From: Rhodoferax ferrireducens
GTDB lineage: Bacteria; Pseudomonadota; Gammaproteobacteria; Burkholderiales; Burkholderiaceae_C
Reading direction: 5' to 3'
Assembly (NCBI RefSeq): GCF_003347515.1
Contig: NZ_QEII01000272.1
Coordinates: forward strand, 62,001-126,000
Length of the DNA: 64,000 nucleotides
Shown here: positions 32,501 to 40,041 of the stretch, in pieces
Layout of the letters: the number at the start of each line of letters is the position of its first letter
How positions within the stretch are numbered: position 1 is the first letter of the stretch
Program-made: the position numbers and the translations under genes
The notes under the pieces: model-generated
The model's input: the letters and a program-made list of their open reading frames with translations, nothing else
What the model was told of the DNA's origin: nothing
The model's database searches: none

Positions 32501-33426
32501 TGAATAGCTCGAAGGAAGCTATTAAAAACGTAGCGACCCCCGCGACACCGGCCGGCCAGCGCTACACCGCCTGGACTTTTGGCGAGCTGCCTGAATTGCT
32601 CGAAATCCAGAAAGGCGGGCAGACCCTGATTGGCTACCCCGGGCTGATCGATGCTGGCGACGCCGTCACGATCGAGGTGTTCGACGAACCGGATGTGGCC
32701 GCCGCCAAACACCGCGCCGGACTGCGCCGCCTGTTTTCGCTGCAGATCAAGGACGCTCTCAAGTACCTGGAAAAGAACATCCCCGATCTGCAAAAAATGG
32801 CCGTCACCTTCATGCAGGTGGGCAAGGGCGCGGACGGAAGCGGCGGCGGCACCATCGAAGAACTGCGCGAACAGATCATCGCCGTGGCGCTGGACCGGGC
32901 GTTTCTGCTCGACCCGCTGCCGACCAACGAATTCGACTTCAAGCGCCGGGTGGACGAGGGCAGGGGACGCCTGACCCTGATCGCCAATGAGGTCGCACGC
33001 CTGGCGGCCATCATCCTGTTGGAATACTCAGTAGCTGCCCGCAAGATCAAGGACACCAAAAATGCGCCTGACGCGACCGCAGACGCGGCCCAACAACTGG
33101 CGCGCCTGATGCCGAAACGCTTTCTGGCTACCTCGCCGTGGGGCCCCTTGCAGCACTTTGCCCGCTACCAGAAAGCCATCATCGCGCGGCTGGAAAAATA
33201 CCGTGCCGACCCGGCCCGCGACGCCAGTCGGCTGGCCGAGTTGCGCCCGCTGGAGCAACGCTACTGGCGCCTGGTGGCCGAGCGCAAAGGCGTGACCGAT
33301 GAACGCATGCAGGAGTTCCGCTGGCTGCTGGAAGAGCTACGCGTGAGCTTCTTCGCGCAAGAACTGCGAACACCCCAGCCGGTGAGTGTCAAAAGGCTGG
33401 AGAAGGCTTGGGGGCAGCTGGGGTGA
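29509..33426 (+). CDS. hrpA: ATP-dependent RNA helicase HrpA (DEAH family)
   Basis: A 1305-residue helicase. Walker A is CGETGSGKTT (about 44-53), the DEAH box lies in IIDEAHERS (about 147-155), motif III is TSAT, and the QRAGRCGR motif VI is near 352-359. Helicase-associated, OB-fold and DUF3418-type C-terminal regions follow, as in HrpA. The start is uncertain: TTG at 29509 or 29533, or a later ATG, could be used, and all keep the helicase core. Residues about 994-1009 (PVARVNSSKEAIKNVA) are encoded by the dispersed repeat, in a linker before the last domain. Confidence 0.93.
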   Translation: MILYEVIALIVLPLQIEFPESLPVSAKRDEIMAALDAHQVIIVCGETGSGKTTQLPKIALAMGRGKLNYPPGRGKLIGHTQPRRIAASSVAKRIAEELKTTLGDVVGFKVRFQDRLSRDSSIKLMTDGILLAETQTDPLLKAYDTIIIDEAHERSLNIDFLLGYLRQILPRRPDLKIIVTSATIDAQRFADHFASRQGPAPVIMVSGRMFPVEQRYRPFEESRDYDLNSAIADGVDELWRDVHNSGDILVFLPGEREIREAADHLRRHLSHQPVFRNAEVLPLFARLSQAEQDRIFDGHTGRRIILATNVAETSLTVPGIRYVIDAGTARMKRYSFRSKVEQLLVEPISQSSANQRAGRCGRVANGICIRLYDEKDFNGRPRFTDPEILRSSLAGVILRMKSLHMGLVEDFPFIERPSGRAIADGYQLLNELGAVDDANELTPMGQELAKLPLDPRVGRMILEARERGALDEVLVIASALSVQDVRDRPMEAQQQADQAHAKFDDEKSEFSGYLRLWKWINDGKGGEGQHKLSNRQYEQLLRQNFVNIRRVREWRDIHSQLHTVVAEHKWRLNTLPANYEQLHLSMLSGLLGNIGCKLETEGASGEYLGARGIKFYPHPGAHLVKKPGRWIVAAELVETTRLFGRGIAAIEPQWLEQVAGHLLKKQLLDPHWEKKVAEVTALERATLYGIVIYSGRRVNFGRVDMVAAREIFIRQALVDGQWETKLPFLEANQKLIKQVEDLEHKARRQDVLVDEELIFAFYDQQLPADVCSGYSFENWYREEIKKNPKLLLLTREELMRHEAAGITTQSFPKNIRLGGVDCAAIYLHEPGDAKDGLTVTVPLFVLNQVNEERCEWLVPGMLKDKIQALIKTLHQRPRSRLVPLPDTASKMAEALNAPEVFGHGSLLDAVLKLVRQATSIDVVRADIKADMLSPHFFMNFRVVDEHGRQLGTGRNLGALKAELGAQARGAFQALAGLKMASVAAAQPIFKENQPVARVNSSKEAIKNVATPATPAGQRYTAWTFGELPELLEIQKGGQTLIGYPGLIDAGDAVTIEVFDEPDVAAAKHRAGLRRLFSLQIKDALKYLEKNIPDLQKMAVTFMQVGKGADGSGGGTIEELREQIIAVALDRAFLLDPLPTNEFDFKRRVDEGRGRLTLIANEVARLAAIILLEYSVAARKIKDTKNAPDATADAAQQLARLMPKRFLATSPWGPLQHFARYQKAIIARLEKYRADPARDASRLAELRPLEQRYWRLVAERKGVTDERMQEFRWLLEELRVSFFAQELRTPQPVSVKRLEKAWGQLG
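32467..32535. repeat. Dispersed AATAGCT...GGGCTAG element, copy inside hrpA
   Basis: The gene strand reads CAGCCTGTAGCCCGCGTGAA, TAGCTCGAAGGAAGCTATTA and AAAACGTAGCG: the reverse orientation of the cysN copy, with the same flanking CGTAGC as the cysI copy. It is in frame and encodes PVARVNSSKEAIKNVA. Confidence 0.75.
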
Positions 33427-33471
33427 GGGCGCATCTTTCATAAAACCATCCAGTACGACACGCGTAGCTGT

Positions 33472-33657
33472 TCAGCCGCAGCGGCTGCGGTAGTTTTCCT
33501 CGAAGCGTCGCAACTCGGATTTCCCGCCCTCGGTCAGGTCGGTACGTGCGCGCTTGGTGTACAGAATGCGTTTGGACTCACCGCATTGCTGCTCGCGCAC
33601 ACTGCCCCGCCTGCGGGGGACTTCGCGCAAGGCCTTATGTTTATTCAGTTCGGCATC
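33472..33657 (-). pseudogene. Possible gene remnant: C-terminus of an unknown protein
   Basis: In the gap between hrpA and the sugar dehydrogenase gene the minus strand stays open for 61 codons and ends VREQQCGESKRILYTKRAR, then ...LRRFEENYRSRCG before a stop. The charged, cysteine-containing sequence looks like real protein, but no ATG precedes it in frame; it runs back into the end of the dehydrogenase gene. Either a short protein starts at the GTG of VREQQ (about 43 residues) or this is the tail of a decayed gene. The family is not recognised. Confidence 0.3.
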
Positions 33658-34781
33658 AACCGGATCAGTTGCCCCCGCGCCTCATCGGTCAGCACATACA
33701 GCAAGCCATCCGGCCCCTGGCGCACGTCGCGAATGCGCTCGCCCAGTTCGGTCAGCAGCTTGTGCTCGCGCACCACCTTGCCCTTGAAAGGCGCGGACAG
33801 CTCGATGCGGTCCAGGTAGCCAAACTTCAGCGAGCCGACAAACAGGTTGCCGACCCACGCGCGTCCATAACGCTCGCTGGACAAAAACGCCATGCCGGAG
33901 GGTGCAATGGAAGGCACCCAATAGTGCAGCGGCTGCTCCATGCCTTCTTTGGCCGTGATGCCGTCGCCGATGGGGCCGCCGCCATAGTTTTCGCCATAGG
34001 TGATCACCGGCCAGCCGTAGTTGCGACCGGCCTGGGGTAGGTTGATTTCGTCACCGCCCTGCGGGCCGTGTTCATGCGTCCACAAGGTGCCGTCAGGCGA
34101 GAGGGTTGCACCCTGGACGTTGCGGTGGCCATAAGACCAGATCTCGGGCAGGGCGCCGGCACGGCTTGCAAAAGGGTTGTTAGCGGGCACCCGGCCGTCC
34201 TTGTGGATGCGGATGATCTTGCCGTGGTGGTTGTCCAGTTTTTGCGCATCGTCCTTGCGCACAAAACGTTCACCCAGCGTCAAAAACAACATGCCGTCGG
34301 GCTTGCCAGCCTGACGGCTCTCCACGATGCGGCAGCCGAAGTGAGCGCTGCTGGCCATCTTGGGTTGCTGGCTGAAGATGACCTTGACCTCTTCCAGCCG
34401 CGTGCGGTCTTCCGACAGGCGGGCTCGTGCCAGGGCGGTGCTGTTGCCGGTCTGGCCGGGCTCGGAGAAGCAGAAAAACAGCGTGCGGTTGCGGGCAAAG
34501 TCGGTATCCAGCACCACGTCCAATAAACCGCCTTGACCACCCGCCGCCACTTTGGGCAGGCCTTCCAGTGCGGTCCCGATTTTTCCGTTGGCCTCAATCA
34601 CCCGCATGCGGCCCGGGCGCTCGGTCACCAAAAATCGCCCCTCAGGCAAAAAAGCCACGGCCCATGGGTTTTGCAGGCCGGAGGCCACCACGTCGGGGCG
34701 CACGGTTTGCGCCCGGACTGTGGCCACGATGCCCATCAGCAGTAACGCAAGCAGCGCAACGGGTTTGGCAATGTGCGGCAT
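33645..34781 (-). CDS. PQQ-dependent soluble aldose sugar dehydrogenase (YliI-like)
   Basis: A 378-residue exported protein with a signal peptide cleaved near residue 24 (ATVRA). It has the six-bladed propeller sequence of the glucose/sorbosone dehydrogenase family: GLQNPWAVAFLPEGRFLVTERPG-type opening, GGQGGLLDV, then LGERF, NHHGKIIRI, and YGHRNVQGA / THEHGPQGGDEINLP, which contact PQQ and calcium in characterised relatives. It oxidises aldoses and passes electrons onward. A di-haem cytochrome c lies just upstream on the same strand and is a plausible acceptor. Confidence 0.9.
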   Translation of the reverse strand: MPHIAKPVALLALLLMGIVATVRAQTVRPDVVASGLQNPWAVAFLPEGRFLVTERPGRMRVIEANGKIGTALEGLPKVAAGGQGGLLDVVLDTDFARNRTLFFCFSEPGQTGNSTALARARLSEDRTRLEEVKVIFSQQPKMASSAHFGCRIVESRQAGKPDGMLFLTLGERFVRKDDAQKLDNHHGKIIRIHKDGRVPANNPFASRAGALPEIWSYGHRNVQGATLSPDGTLWTHEHGPQGGDEINLPQAGRNYGWPVITYGENYGGGPIGDGITAKEGMEQPLHYWVPSIAPSGMAFLSSERYGRAWVGNLFVGSLKFGYLDRIELSAPFKGKVVREHKLLTELGERIRDVRQGPDGLLYVLTDEARGQLIRLMPN

Positions 34782-34851
34782 GACGATCTCCTTTTTGAAT
34801 TGAGACAGGCCATGCTAACGCCTGGTTCCCAGGTTGGGGTTTTCAACTGAA

Positions 34852-34915
34852 ATTTAAATAAAACAAGGCTCTAGCCCTCGTGTTATATGCGAAAGTAGCT
34901 ATTATTTATATAGCG
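34852..34915. repeat. Dispersed AATAGCT...GGGCTAG element, intergenic copy after the cytochrome c gene
   Basis: The minus strand reads AATAATAGCTACTTTCGCAT then ATAACACGAGGGCTAGAGCC and TTGTTTTATTT. It lies immediately beyond the cytochrome c stop codon and before the sugar dehydrogenase start. It is one of the best-preserved copies. Confidence 0.8.
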
Positions 34916-34917
34916 TT

Positions 34918-35814
34918 TCAGTGTTGTCCAGCCGCTCTGGCGGGAACCGTTTGCAGGAAAGCAAACAATGCGCGCTTGTCAACATCATTCATTTTCGAGA
35001 ACGACCCAAACGGCATCACCGCGATCGGGCTTCCATCCGGGCGTTTGCCGGTTTGCAACATGGTTACAAAGGCATCCGCGTCCTTGTAGCGCACCATCGC
35101 GCTGCCTTCACCCGGGGTGATGTTCGCCGCCGCGGGCCAGTCCGGCGGGCCACCCGGAATCCTGCCGCCCGAGAGTTTTTCGCCGTGGCAGCCGATGCAC
35201 ATATTGGCCACATAGGCGCCGTGCTCTGCCGTCATACCGGAGGCGACTGGCGTCGAGGGCGGCAGCGCGTGGTTGATGCGCTGCGCCGCATCCGGGATCA
35301 TGTCAAAGCCATACAACACGCGCGCCGGCAAGGGCAAGTCCACGATGGCCCCGCCACCGGCCGTCGGCGGCAAACTGCGCACATAAGCAACGACCGCGGC
35401 CAGGTCCGCGTCGGTGAACCGGTTGTAGTCTTCACTGGGCATGACCATGACCGGTCGCCCGTCGGGCTTCACCCCATGGCGGATGGTACGAACCCAGTCC
35501 TCGGGGGTGTACTTGGCCACATCCCCGGCCGGTGTGATGTTGGCGCCGACGATGCGCGTGCCTTTGCCGTCATTGACAAATTCACGGCCCGCCCCGTTCG
35601 CGCCGTGGCATTCGGCGCAACCACGCGTCTGGAACAGGTAGCGGCCGCGCTCCAGCGCAGCAGCGTCGGTGGTGTACGCCACGGGAGTGACCGGGACTGT
35701 GATGACGCGCATGCGTTTGTGCTCGGCCATTTGCACACCAGCCAATACCGCGACGACCAGCAGCAGGGCCAGCAAGACCACGAGCCAAAGAACCCACTTG
35801 AGTGAACTTTTCAC
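34918..35814 (-). CDS. Membrane-anchored di-haem cytochrome c
   Basis: A 298-residue protein with an N-terminal membrane helix (about 5-28) and two class I cytochrome c domains. Haem sites are CAECH (66-70) and CIGCH (206-210); distal methionines are likely in VMVMPSEDY and AVMPFGSF. The GTG start is chosen because an AGGAG ribosome binding site lies eight bases before it; an ATG 27 bases upstream overlaps that site. It is upstream of the PQQ dehydrogenase, so it may take electrons from that enzyme toward a terminal oxidase; this is inference. Confidence 0.9.
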   Translation of the reverse strand: MKSSLKWVLWLVVLLALLLVVAVLAGVQMAEHKRMRVITVPVTPVAYTTDAAALERGRYLFQTRGCAECHGANGAGREFVNDGKGTRIVGANITPAGDVAKYTPEDWVRTIRHGVKPDGRPVMVMPSEDYNRFTDADLAAVVAYVRSLPPTAGGGAIVDLPLPARVLYGFDMIPDAAQRINHALPPSTPVASGMTAEHGAYVANMCIGCHGEKLSGGRIPGGPPDWPAAANITPGEGSAMVRYKDADAFVTMLQTGKRPDGSPIAVMPFGSFSKMNDVDKRALFAFLQTVPARAAGQH

Positions 35815-35940
35815 AGGCAATTCTCCTCGGCGCATTGACACTGCGCAGGCGCATTATTTCGATGCGCCGATTGGGTTGGTCTTGTGTTTTGTCAACTCCC
35901 GGTCTTGGATGACTTTGTGCCACTGCGCAGCGCCAGCAGC

Positions 35941-35971
35941 AAAAAAGCCGGGCGTCGGCCCGGCTTTTTCT
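35941..35971 (-). terminator. Rho-independent terminator after the DUF1097 gene
   Basis: AAAAAGCCGGGC and GCCCGGCTTTTT form a perfect 12-bp stem with a 4-base loop, with T-runs on both strands. It follows the DUF1097 gene and could also work in the other direction. Confidence 0.88.
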
Positions 35972-36007
35972 TACCCCTTGTGCAACTTCGGGGTGCGGAC
36001 GTGCAAC

Positions 36008-36529
36008 TTACTTCTCGGTCATGGCGGCACCCCAACGGGCAGACAGCAAGCCGAAGAGAGAACCGACCACCAGCGAGCTTGAAATAACGACCAGTGAATT
36101 TTTCAGGCTCGCCGACAGCAGCACGTCAAGTTTCAACACATCCGGCGTTTGCAGCAGATAGGCAAACGACGAAGCGAAACCGAACACCGTGGCCGGAATG
36201 GTCGCCAGTGCCGGCACATTGGCGGCCAGAACCACCACCACCACGCCGGCGCCAACGGCAAGGGCGGCCCAAAGCGGCAGGCCCAGGGGACCGGCCAGTG
36301 GCACGGACAGAATGACGACGGCGACCAGCCACGCCACAAAGGCCCCGAAAATGCCGCAAACCACTAATTTCTGCAGTGCGGCGATATCGGCACCCAGGGC
36401 GAAGAAGGCGCCCCAGGCCACAAAGGCGGCCCAGATGAGATAGACCCCACCCAAGGGTCCAAGGGCGAGAAAGGTGGCCAGCGCGCCCAAAACCGAGATG
36501 CTGATGGCGAGTGCATTCAAATTTTTCAA
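36008..36529 (-). CDS. DUF1097-like inner-membrane protein
   Basis: A 173-residue protein, mostly membrane helices (about five), with the LGPLGGVYLIWAAFVAWGAFFALG opening seen in DUF1097 proteins. The function is unknown. I set the start at a TTG because AGGAG lies seven bases upstream and the sequence LKNLNALAISISV begins the first helix. The longer reading from an upstream ATG would add about 40 polar residues without a ribosome binding site. A strong terminator follows. Confidence 0.75.
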   Translation of the reverse strand: MKNLNALAISISVLGALATFLALGPLGGVYLIWAAFVAWGAFFALGADIAALQKLVVCGIFGAFVAWLVAVVILSVPLAGPLGLPLWAALAVGAGVVVVVLAANVPALATIPATVFGFASSFAYLLQTPDVLKLDVLLSASLKNSLVVISSSLVVGSLFGLLSARWGAAMTEK

Positions 36530-36740
36530 GATAGTCTCCTGTGATTGATTTAGTTCGAGTCCGTTACGCATACAGGAGCGAGCCAATCCATCGCCCGGGC
36601 GGGTAAGCACGGGTAATCGATCATGACGGGACAGGTCGGCCCTCTTGGAATGAAACACAAGTGCTCCGTATCAGGACACCTGTGCCAACAGCATCGCTCC
36701 AGACAGGGAAGGGGCAAGATGCATGCCGAGGGGCTCGGTT

Positions 36741-37106
36741 TTAGCTGCGGCGACGCGCCATGCGCCACGACGGCAGTCCCGGTTTGACGGTGAAACGCCC
36801 GAGAAAACGGGCCACCCATGACGCAATGCTCGCCATCGGAAAGAGGCTTTCCGGCGACACCAGCCACAGCGCCACATCGCCCCGGGCGGCGATTTCAAAC
36901 CAGCCAGACGCGTGCACGCAGTACACGCCGCCTTGATGAACCGGTGTCTGCACCGCGAGCGTGGCGTGCTCCAGGTGGACACGGCTGCTGATGGACATCG
37001 TGCCATGCGCCACACCGATGAGCGTGCCCCGACGGAGTTGGGCGCAATGCGACTGCCCGCGCAGCAGGCTGATTTGCGTCTTGGTGCTTGGTCTGGTTTC
37101 CTGCAT
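36741..37106 (-). CDS. DUF2917-like small protein, divergent from a MocR regulator
   Basis: A 121-residue protein. LRRGTLIGVAHGTMSI, HQGGVYCVHASGWFEIAARGDVALWLV look like the short beta-rich cupin-type fold of DUF2917 proteins. Cysteines are few and no catalytic motif is visible. The start MQETRP is chosen because the upstream extension is poor. It is divergent from the MocR regulator with a 200-bp shared control region, so it may be a target of that regulator. Family assignment is tentative. Confidence 0.55.
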   Translation of the reverse strand: MQETRPSTKTQISLLRGQSHCAQLRRGTLIGVAHGTMSISSRVHLEHATLAVQTPVHQGGVYCVHASGWFEIAARGDVALWLVSPESLFPMASIASWVARFLGRFTVKPGLPSWRMARRRS

Positions 37107-37239
37107 ACTGGCCCCGCTTTCATGCTGCTTGATGCCCGGCGAGATGCCTTTGGGCGATGTAGAAATCGTATCGACCGGGTCACGGGGGCGCCAGCCACAG
37201 GTGCGCTTTATCTCAGGCATAGCAGGGCGGGAATTCACT

Positions 37240-37277
37240 ATCTGTTACGGTATGTTTTTCGTAAATCTGCATCTGTT
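37240..37277. promoter_or_regulatory. Candidate MocR operator: ATCTG repeats
   Basis: ATCTG occurs three times in the same direction (37240, 37265, 37271), twice as ATCTGTT, within an AT-rich stretch 31 to 68 bp before the regulator start. MocR-type regulators often bind direct repeats next to their own gene. The site is inferred only. Confidence 0.3.
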
Positions 37278-37307
37278 TTTTGCCCGCCAGATCAAGGACC
37301 ATCGACC

Positions 37308-38780
37308 ATGAACACCACGCCCCACCCGACCACGCAGTCGCAGCCGCTCTACCAGCGGCTGGCCTCGCACTACCGCAGCGCCATTCACGCCGGCTCGCTG
37401 GTTCCGGGCGACCGCATGCCGTCGTTGCGCGGGCTGATGCGCCAGCACGACATCAGCCTGAGCACCGCCATGCAACTGAGCCGGCATCTGGAGAGCGAAG
37501 GCTGGCTGGAGGCGCGGCCACGTTCGGGCTACTTTGTCAGGCGACCGTTGCGCAGCACGCTGGCCAAAGTGAGCGAGCCGCGCATGGACGTGACCCCTGA
37601 TCCGGCGCAGTACGTGGGCATCCACGCCCGCGTGTCCGATTTCGTCTCTCGGGGTCGGCTGCACATGGTCAAGACCAATCTGGCGGTGGCGCGCTGCGCC
37701 CCCGAGCTGTATCCCGGTGAGGCCTTGAAGCAGGCCACCATGCGCGTTTTGCGCCGCCACCCCAATTTGTTGGTCAGTGCCTCGTCGCCCCGGGGTAACC
37801 CGGAATTTCGCGCCGTGCTGGCCAAACGTGCCTTGGGGTTGGGCATGACGCTGTCACCCAACGAGGTGCAGATCACCAACGGTTGCATTGAGGCGCTGAA
37901 CCTGGCGCTGCGTGCCGTGGCCCGACCGGGCGATACCATTGCGGTGGAGTCACCCACTTTTTACGGTTTGCTGCAGGTGCTGGAGAGTCTGGGCTTGCGC
38001 GCGCTGGAGATACCGACCAGCCCGCAGACCGGCATTTCCATTGACGCGCTGGAGCTGGCACTTCAAACCTACGACAACATCAAGGCCGTGGTGGTGGTGC
38101 CGCATCTGCAAAACCCGCTCGGCAGCATCATGCCGGACGCCCACAAGCAGCGTCTGGTGCAGCTGTGTGAAGACAATGCCGTTGTCCTGATTGAAGACGA
38201 CACCTACAGCGAACTGGTGAGCGAGCGCACGCGGGGCGATGCGCCCTTGCGAGCCATGAAATCATGGGACAAGACGGGCAACGTGATTTACTGCGCCTCG
38301 CTGCACAAAATCCTGGCGCCCGGCCTGCGCTTGGGCTGGATGGCTGCGGGGCGCTGGCAGGCAAGGGTGGAGATGCTTAAATTTAGCCAGACCCGCAGCA
38401 ACGAGGAGCTTTCGCAACTGGCCGCCGCCGACTTCATCGCGTCGCCGGCCTACGACCGCCATTTGCGCCGGCTGCGCAGCACGCTGCAGGTGCAGCGTGA
38501 AAAAACGGCGGAAGCCATTGCCAGCTATTTTCCGCCGGGGACGCGCCTGACGGTGCCCGATGGGGGGCTGTCCTTATGGGTTGAATTGCCCCAAAAGCTC
38601 TCCAGCAAACGCGTGTTTGACGCGGCCTTGCAGGAGCAGATTTTGGTGACGCCGGGCTTGATGTTCTCCAACTCGCTGCGTTTTGACCCGTTTCTGCGCA
38701 TCAACTGTGGTTGGCCGCACAGCCAGGACGTGGAGCAGGCCTTGCAACGGCTGGGCCAGATCGTGGCGCGTTTGCTTTAG
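37308..38780 (+). CDS. MocR-type transcriptional regulator (GntR HTH fused to aminotransferase)
   Basis: A 490-residue fusion. Residues about 12-80 form a GntR winged helix-turn-helix (LYQRLASHYRSAIHAGSLVPG, then SLRGLMRQHDISLSTAMQLSRHLESEGWLEARPRSGYFV). The rest is a fold-type I aminotransferase with ITNGCIEALNLALRA, VVPHLQNPLG and the PLP lysine in ASLHKILAPGLRLG (about residue 333). MocR proteins use PLP as effector or sense amino-acid-like ligands. The ATG at 37308 has AAGGA nine bases upstream. The divergent neighbour is a DUF2917-like gene and the convergent one a methionine aminotransferase. Confidence 0.92.
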   Translation: MNTTPHPTTQSQPLYQRLASHYRSAIHAGSLVPGDRMPSLRGLMRQHDISLSTAMQLSRHLESEGWLEARPRSGYFVRRPLRSTLAKVSEPRMDVTPDPAQYVGIHARVSDFVSRGRLHMVKTNLAVARCAPELYPGEALKQATMRVLRRHPNLLVSASSPRGNPEFRAVLAKRALGLGMTLSPNEVQITNGCIEALNLALRAVARPGDTIAVESPTFYGLLQVLESLGLRALEIPTSPQTGISIDALELALQTYDNIKAVVVVPHLQNPLGSIMPDAHKQRLVQLCEDNAVVLIEDDTYSELVSERTRGDAPLRAMKSWDKTGNVIYCASLHKILAPGLRLGWMAAGRWQARVEMLKFSQTRSNEELSQLAAADFIASPAYDRHLRRLRSTLQVQREKTAEAIASYFPPGTRLTVPDGGLSLWVELPQKLSSKRVFDAALQEQILVTPGLMFSNSLRFDPFLRINCGWPHSQDVEQALQRLGQIVARLL

Positions 38781-38786
38781 CCGTCT

Positions 38787-38853
38787 AAAAATTTATAAGA
38801 AATAAGGCGCTAGCCCACGTGCAATAAGCGCAGGTAGCTCCTTAATTTATAGC
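38787..38853. repeat. Dispersed AATAGCT...GGGCTAG element, intergenic copy between convergent genes
   Basis: The minus strand reads TAAGGAGCTACCTGCGCTTA then TTGCACGTGGGCTAGCGCCT and TATTTCTTATAAATTTTT. The aminotransferase stop codon (38847-38849) lies inside it and the regulator stop is 7 bp away. Confidence 0.78.
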
Positions 38854-40007
38854 GACTGAAGGCGTTGCAGGGCCGCGTTCAGCGTCTCATCCTTCTTGGC
38901 AAAGCAGAAGCGCACCACACGCTGATCAAAGCCATTGCCGTAGAACGCTGACAACGGAATGGCGGCCACGCCGATTTCCGAGGTGAGCCACTTGCAGAAC
39001 TCGGTCTCGCCCAGGTCGCTGACATTTGAGATATCCACGCACTGAAAGTAGGTGCCTTCGCTGGGCAGCAATTTGAACTTGGTGCGCTTGAGGCCTTCGC
39101 GGAACAGGTCGCGCTTGCGTTGGTAAAAAGCCGGCAGTTCCAGGTAGGGTTTGGGGTCGGCCATGTACGAGGCCAGACCGTATTGCACGGGCGTGTTGAC
39201 GGTGAACACGTTGAACTGATGCACCTTGCGAAACTCGGTGGTCAAGGTGGCGGGGGCGGCCACATAGCCCACTTTCCAGCCGGTCACATGGTAGGTCTTG
39301 CCAAAGCTGGAGACGATGAAGGCCCGCGCCGCCAGCCCAGGGAAACGGGCCGCACTTTGGTGTTGCTGGCCGTCGAACACCATGTGTTCATAGACTTCGT
39401 CACTGATCAGCAAGACGTTGGTGGGCGCGAGAATTTCCTGCAGGCGCAGCATGTCGGCTGCCGTCCACACCGTACCGCTGGGGTTGTGCGGCGAGTTGAT
39501 GATGATGGCGCGGGTTTTCGGCGTGATGGCGGCGGCGATTTTGTCGAAGTCGGGGCGAAAGGTGCCGGGCGTCAAAGGCACGCGCACCGGCACGCCGCCA
39601 GCGAGCTCGATGTTGGGCACGTAGCTGTCGTAACACGGCTCCAGCACGATGACTTCGTCACCCGCATGGACGACAGCCAAAATGGCAGTGATGATCGCCT
39701 GGGTAGCCCCGGCCGTGATGGTTATTTCGCTGACGGCGCTGTATTCACGGCCATGTAACGCTATTATTTTTGCGGCAATGGCGTCGCGCAACACCGGCAC
39801 GCCGGTCATGGGCGGGTACTGGTTCAGGCCTTGCTTCATGGCGTCGGTCACGACATCGACCAGCTTGGGGTCACAGTTGAAATCGGGAAAGCCCTGCCCC
39901 AGGTTGACGGCATTTTTCTCCGCCGCCAGGGTGGACATGACGGTGAAGATGGTGGTGCCGACGTTGGGCAGTTTGCTTTGAAGCGTCGGGGTCGGTGCGT
40001 GGCTCAT
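38847..40007 (-). CDS. Methionine aminotransferase YbdL-like
   Basis: A 386-residue fold-type I PLP enzyme. VNLGQGFPDFNCDP near 34-47, ITAGATQAI, the NSPHNPSGTVW loop, ISDEVYEH with the PLP-contacting Asp/Tyr, and SSFGKTYHVTGWKVGY with the Schiff-base lysine (about 237) match the YbdL / kynurenine aminotransferase-like branch. YbdL prefers methionine. Possible roles are methionine salvage or general keto-acid transamination. Convergent with the MocR regulator. Confidence 0.87.
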   Translation of the reverse strand: MSHAPTPTLQSKLPNVGTTIFTVMSTLAAEKNAVNLGQGFPDFNCDPKLVDVVTDAMKQGLNQYPPMTGVPVLRDAIAAKIIALHGREYSAVSEITITAGATQAIITAILAVVHAGDEVIVLEPCYDSYVPNIELAGGVPVRVPLTPGTFRPDFDKIAAAITPKTRAIIINSPHNPSGTVWTAADMLRLQEILAPTNVLLISDEVYEHMVFDGQQHQSAARFPGLAARAFIVSSFGKTYHVTGWKVGYVAAPATLTTEFRKVHQFNVFTVNTPVQYGLASYMADPKPYLELPAFYQRKRDLFREGLKRTKFKLLPSEGTYFQCVDISNVSDLGETEFCKWLTSEIGVAAIPLSAFYGNGFDQRVVRFCFAKKDETLNAALQRLQSL

Positions 40008-40041
40008 AAATGGGTTGAATCAGTTGAGGATGGAGCGGGTT

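Noticed and set aside
30448..32793. A 781-codon open frame antisense to hrpA, and similar long antisense frames over infB, nusA and the decarboxylase gene
   Set aside because: Long antisense frames are expected opposite GC-rich coding DNA. Their products are His/Gln/Leu-rich without domains, and the sense genes are clear.
36671..37198. A 175-codon minus-strand frame overlapping the DUF2917-like gene
   Set aside because: It is rich in Arg, Ser and Cys, typical of an out-of-frame reading. The frame with GC-ending codons and a beta-rich product was preferred.
39735..39780. AATAATAGCG...sequence in the aminotransferase gene, at first taken for another copy of the dispersed element
   Set aside because: The encoded protein aligns with YbdL without an insertion and the GGGCTAG half is missing, so I regard it as chance.
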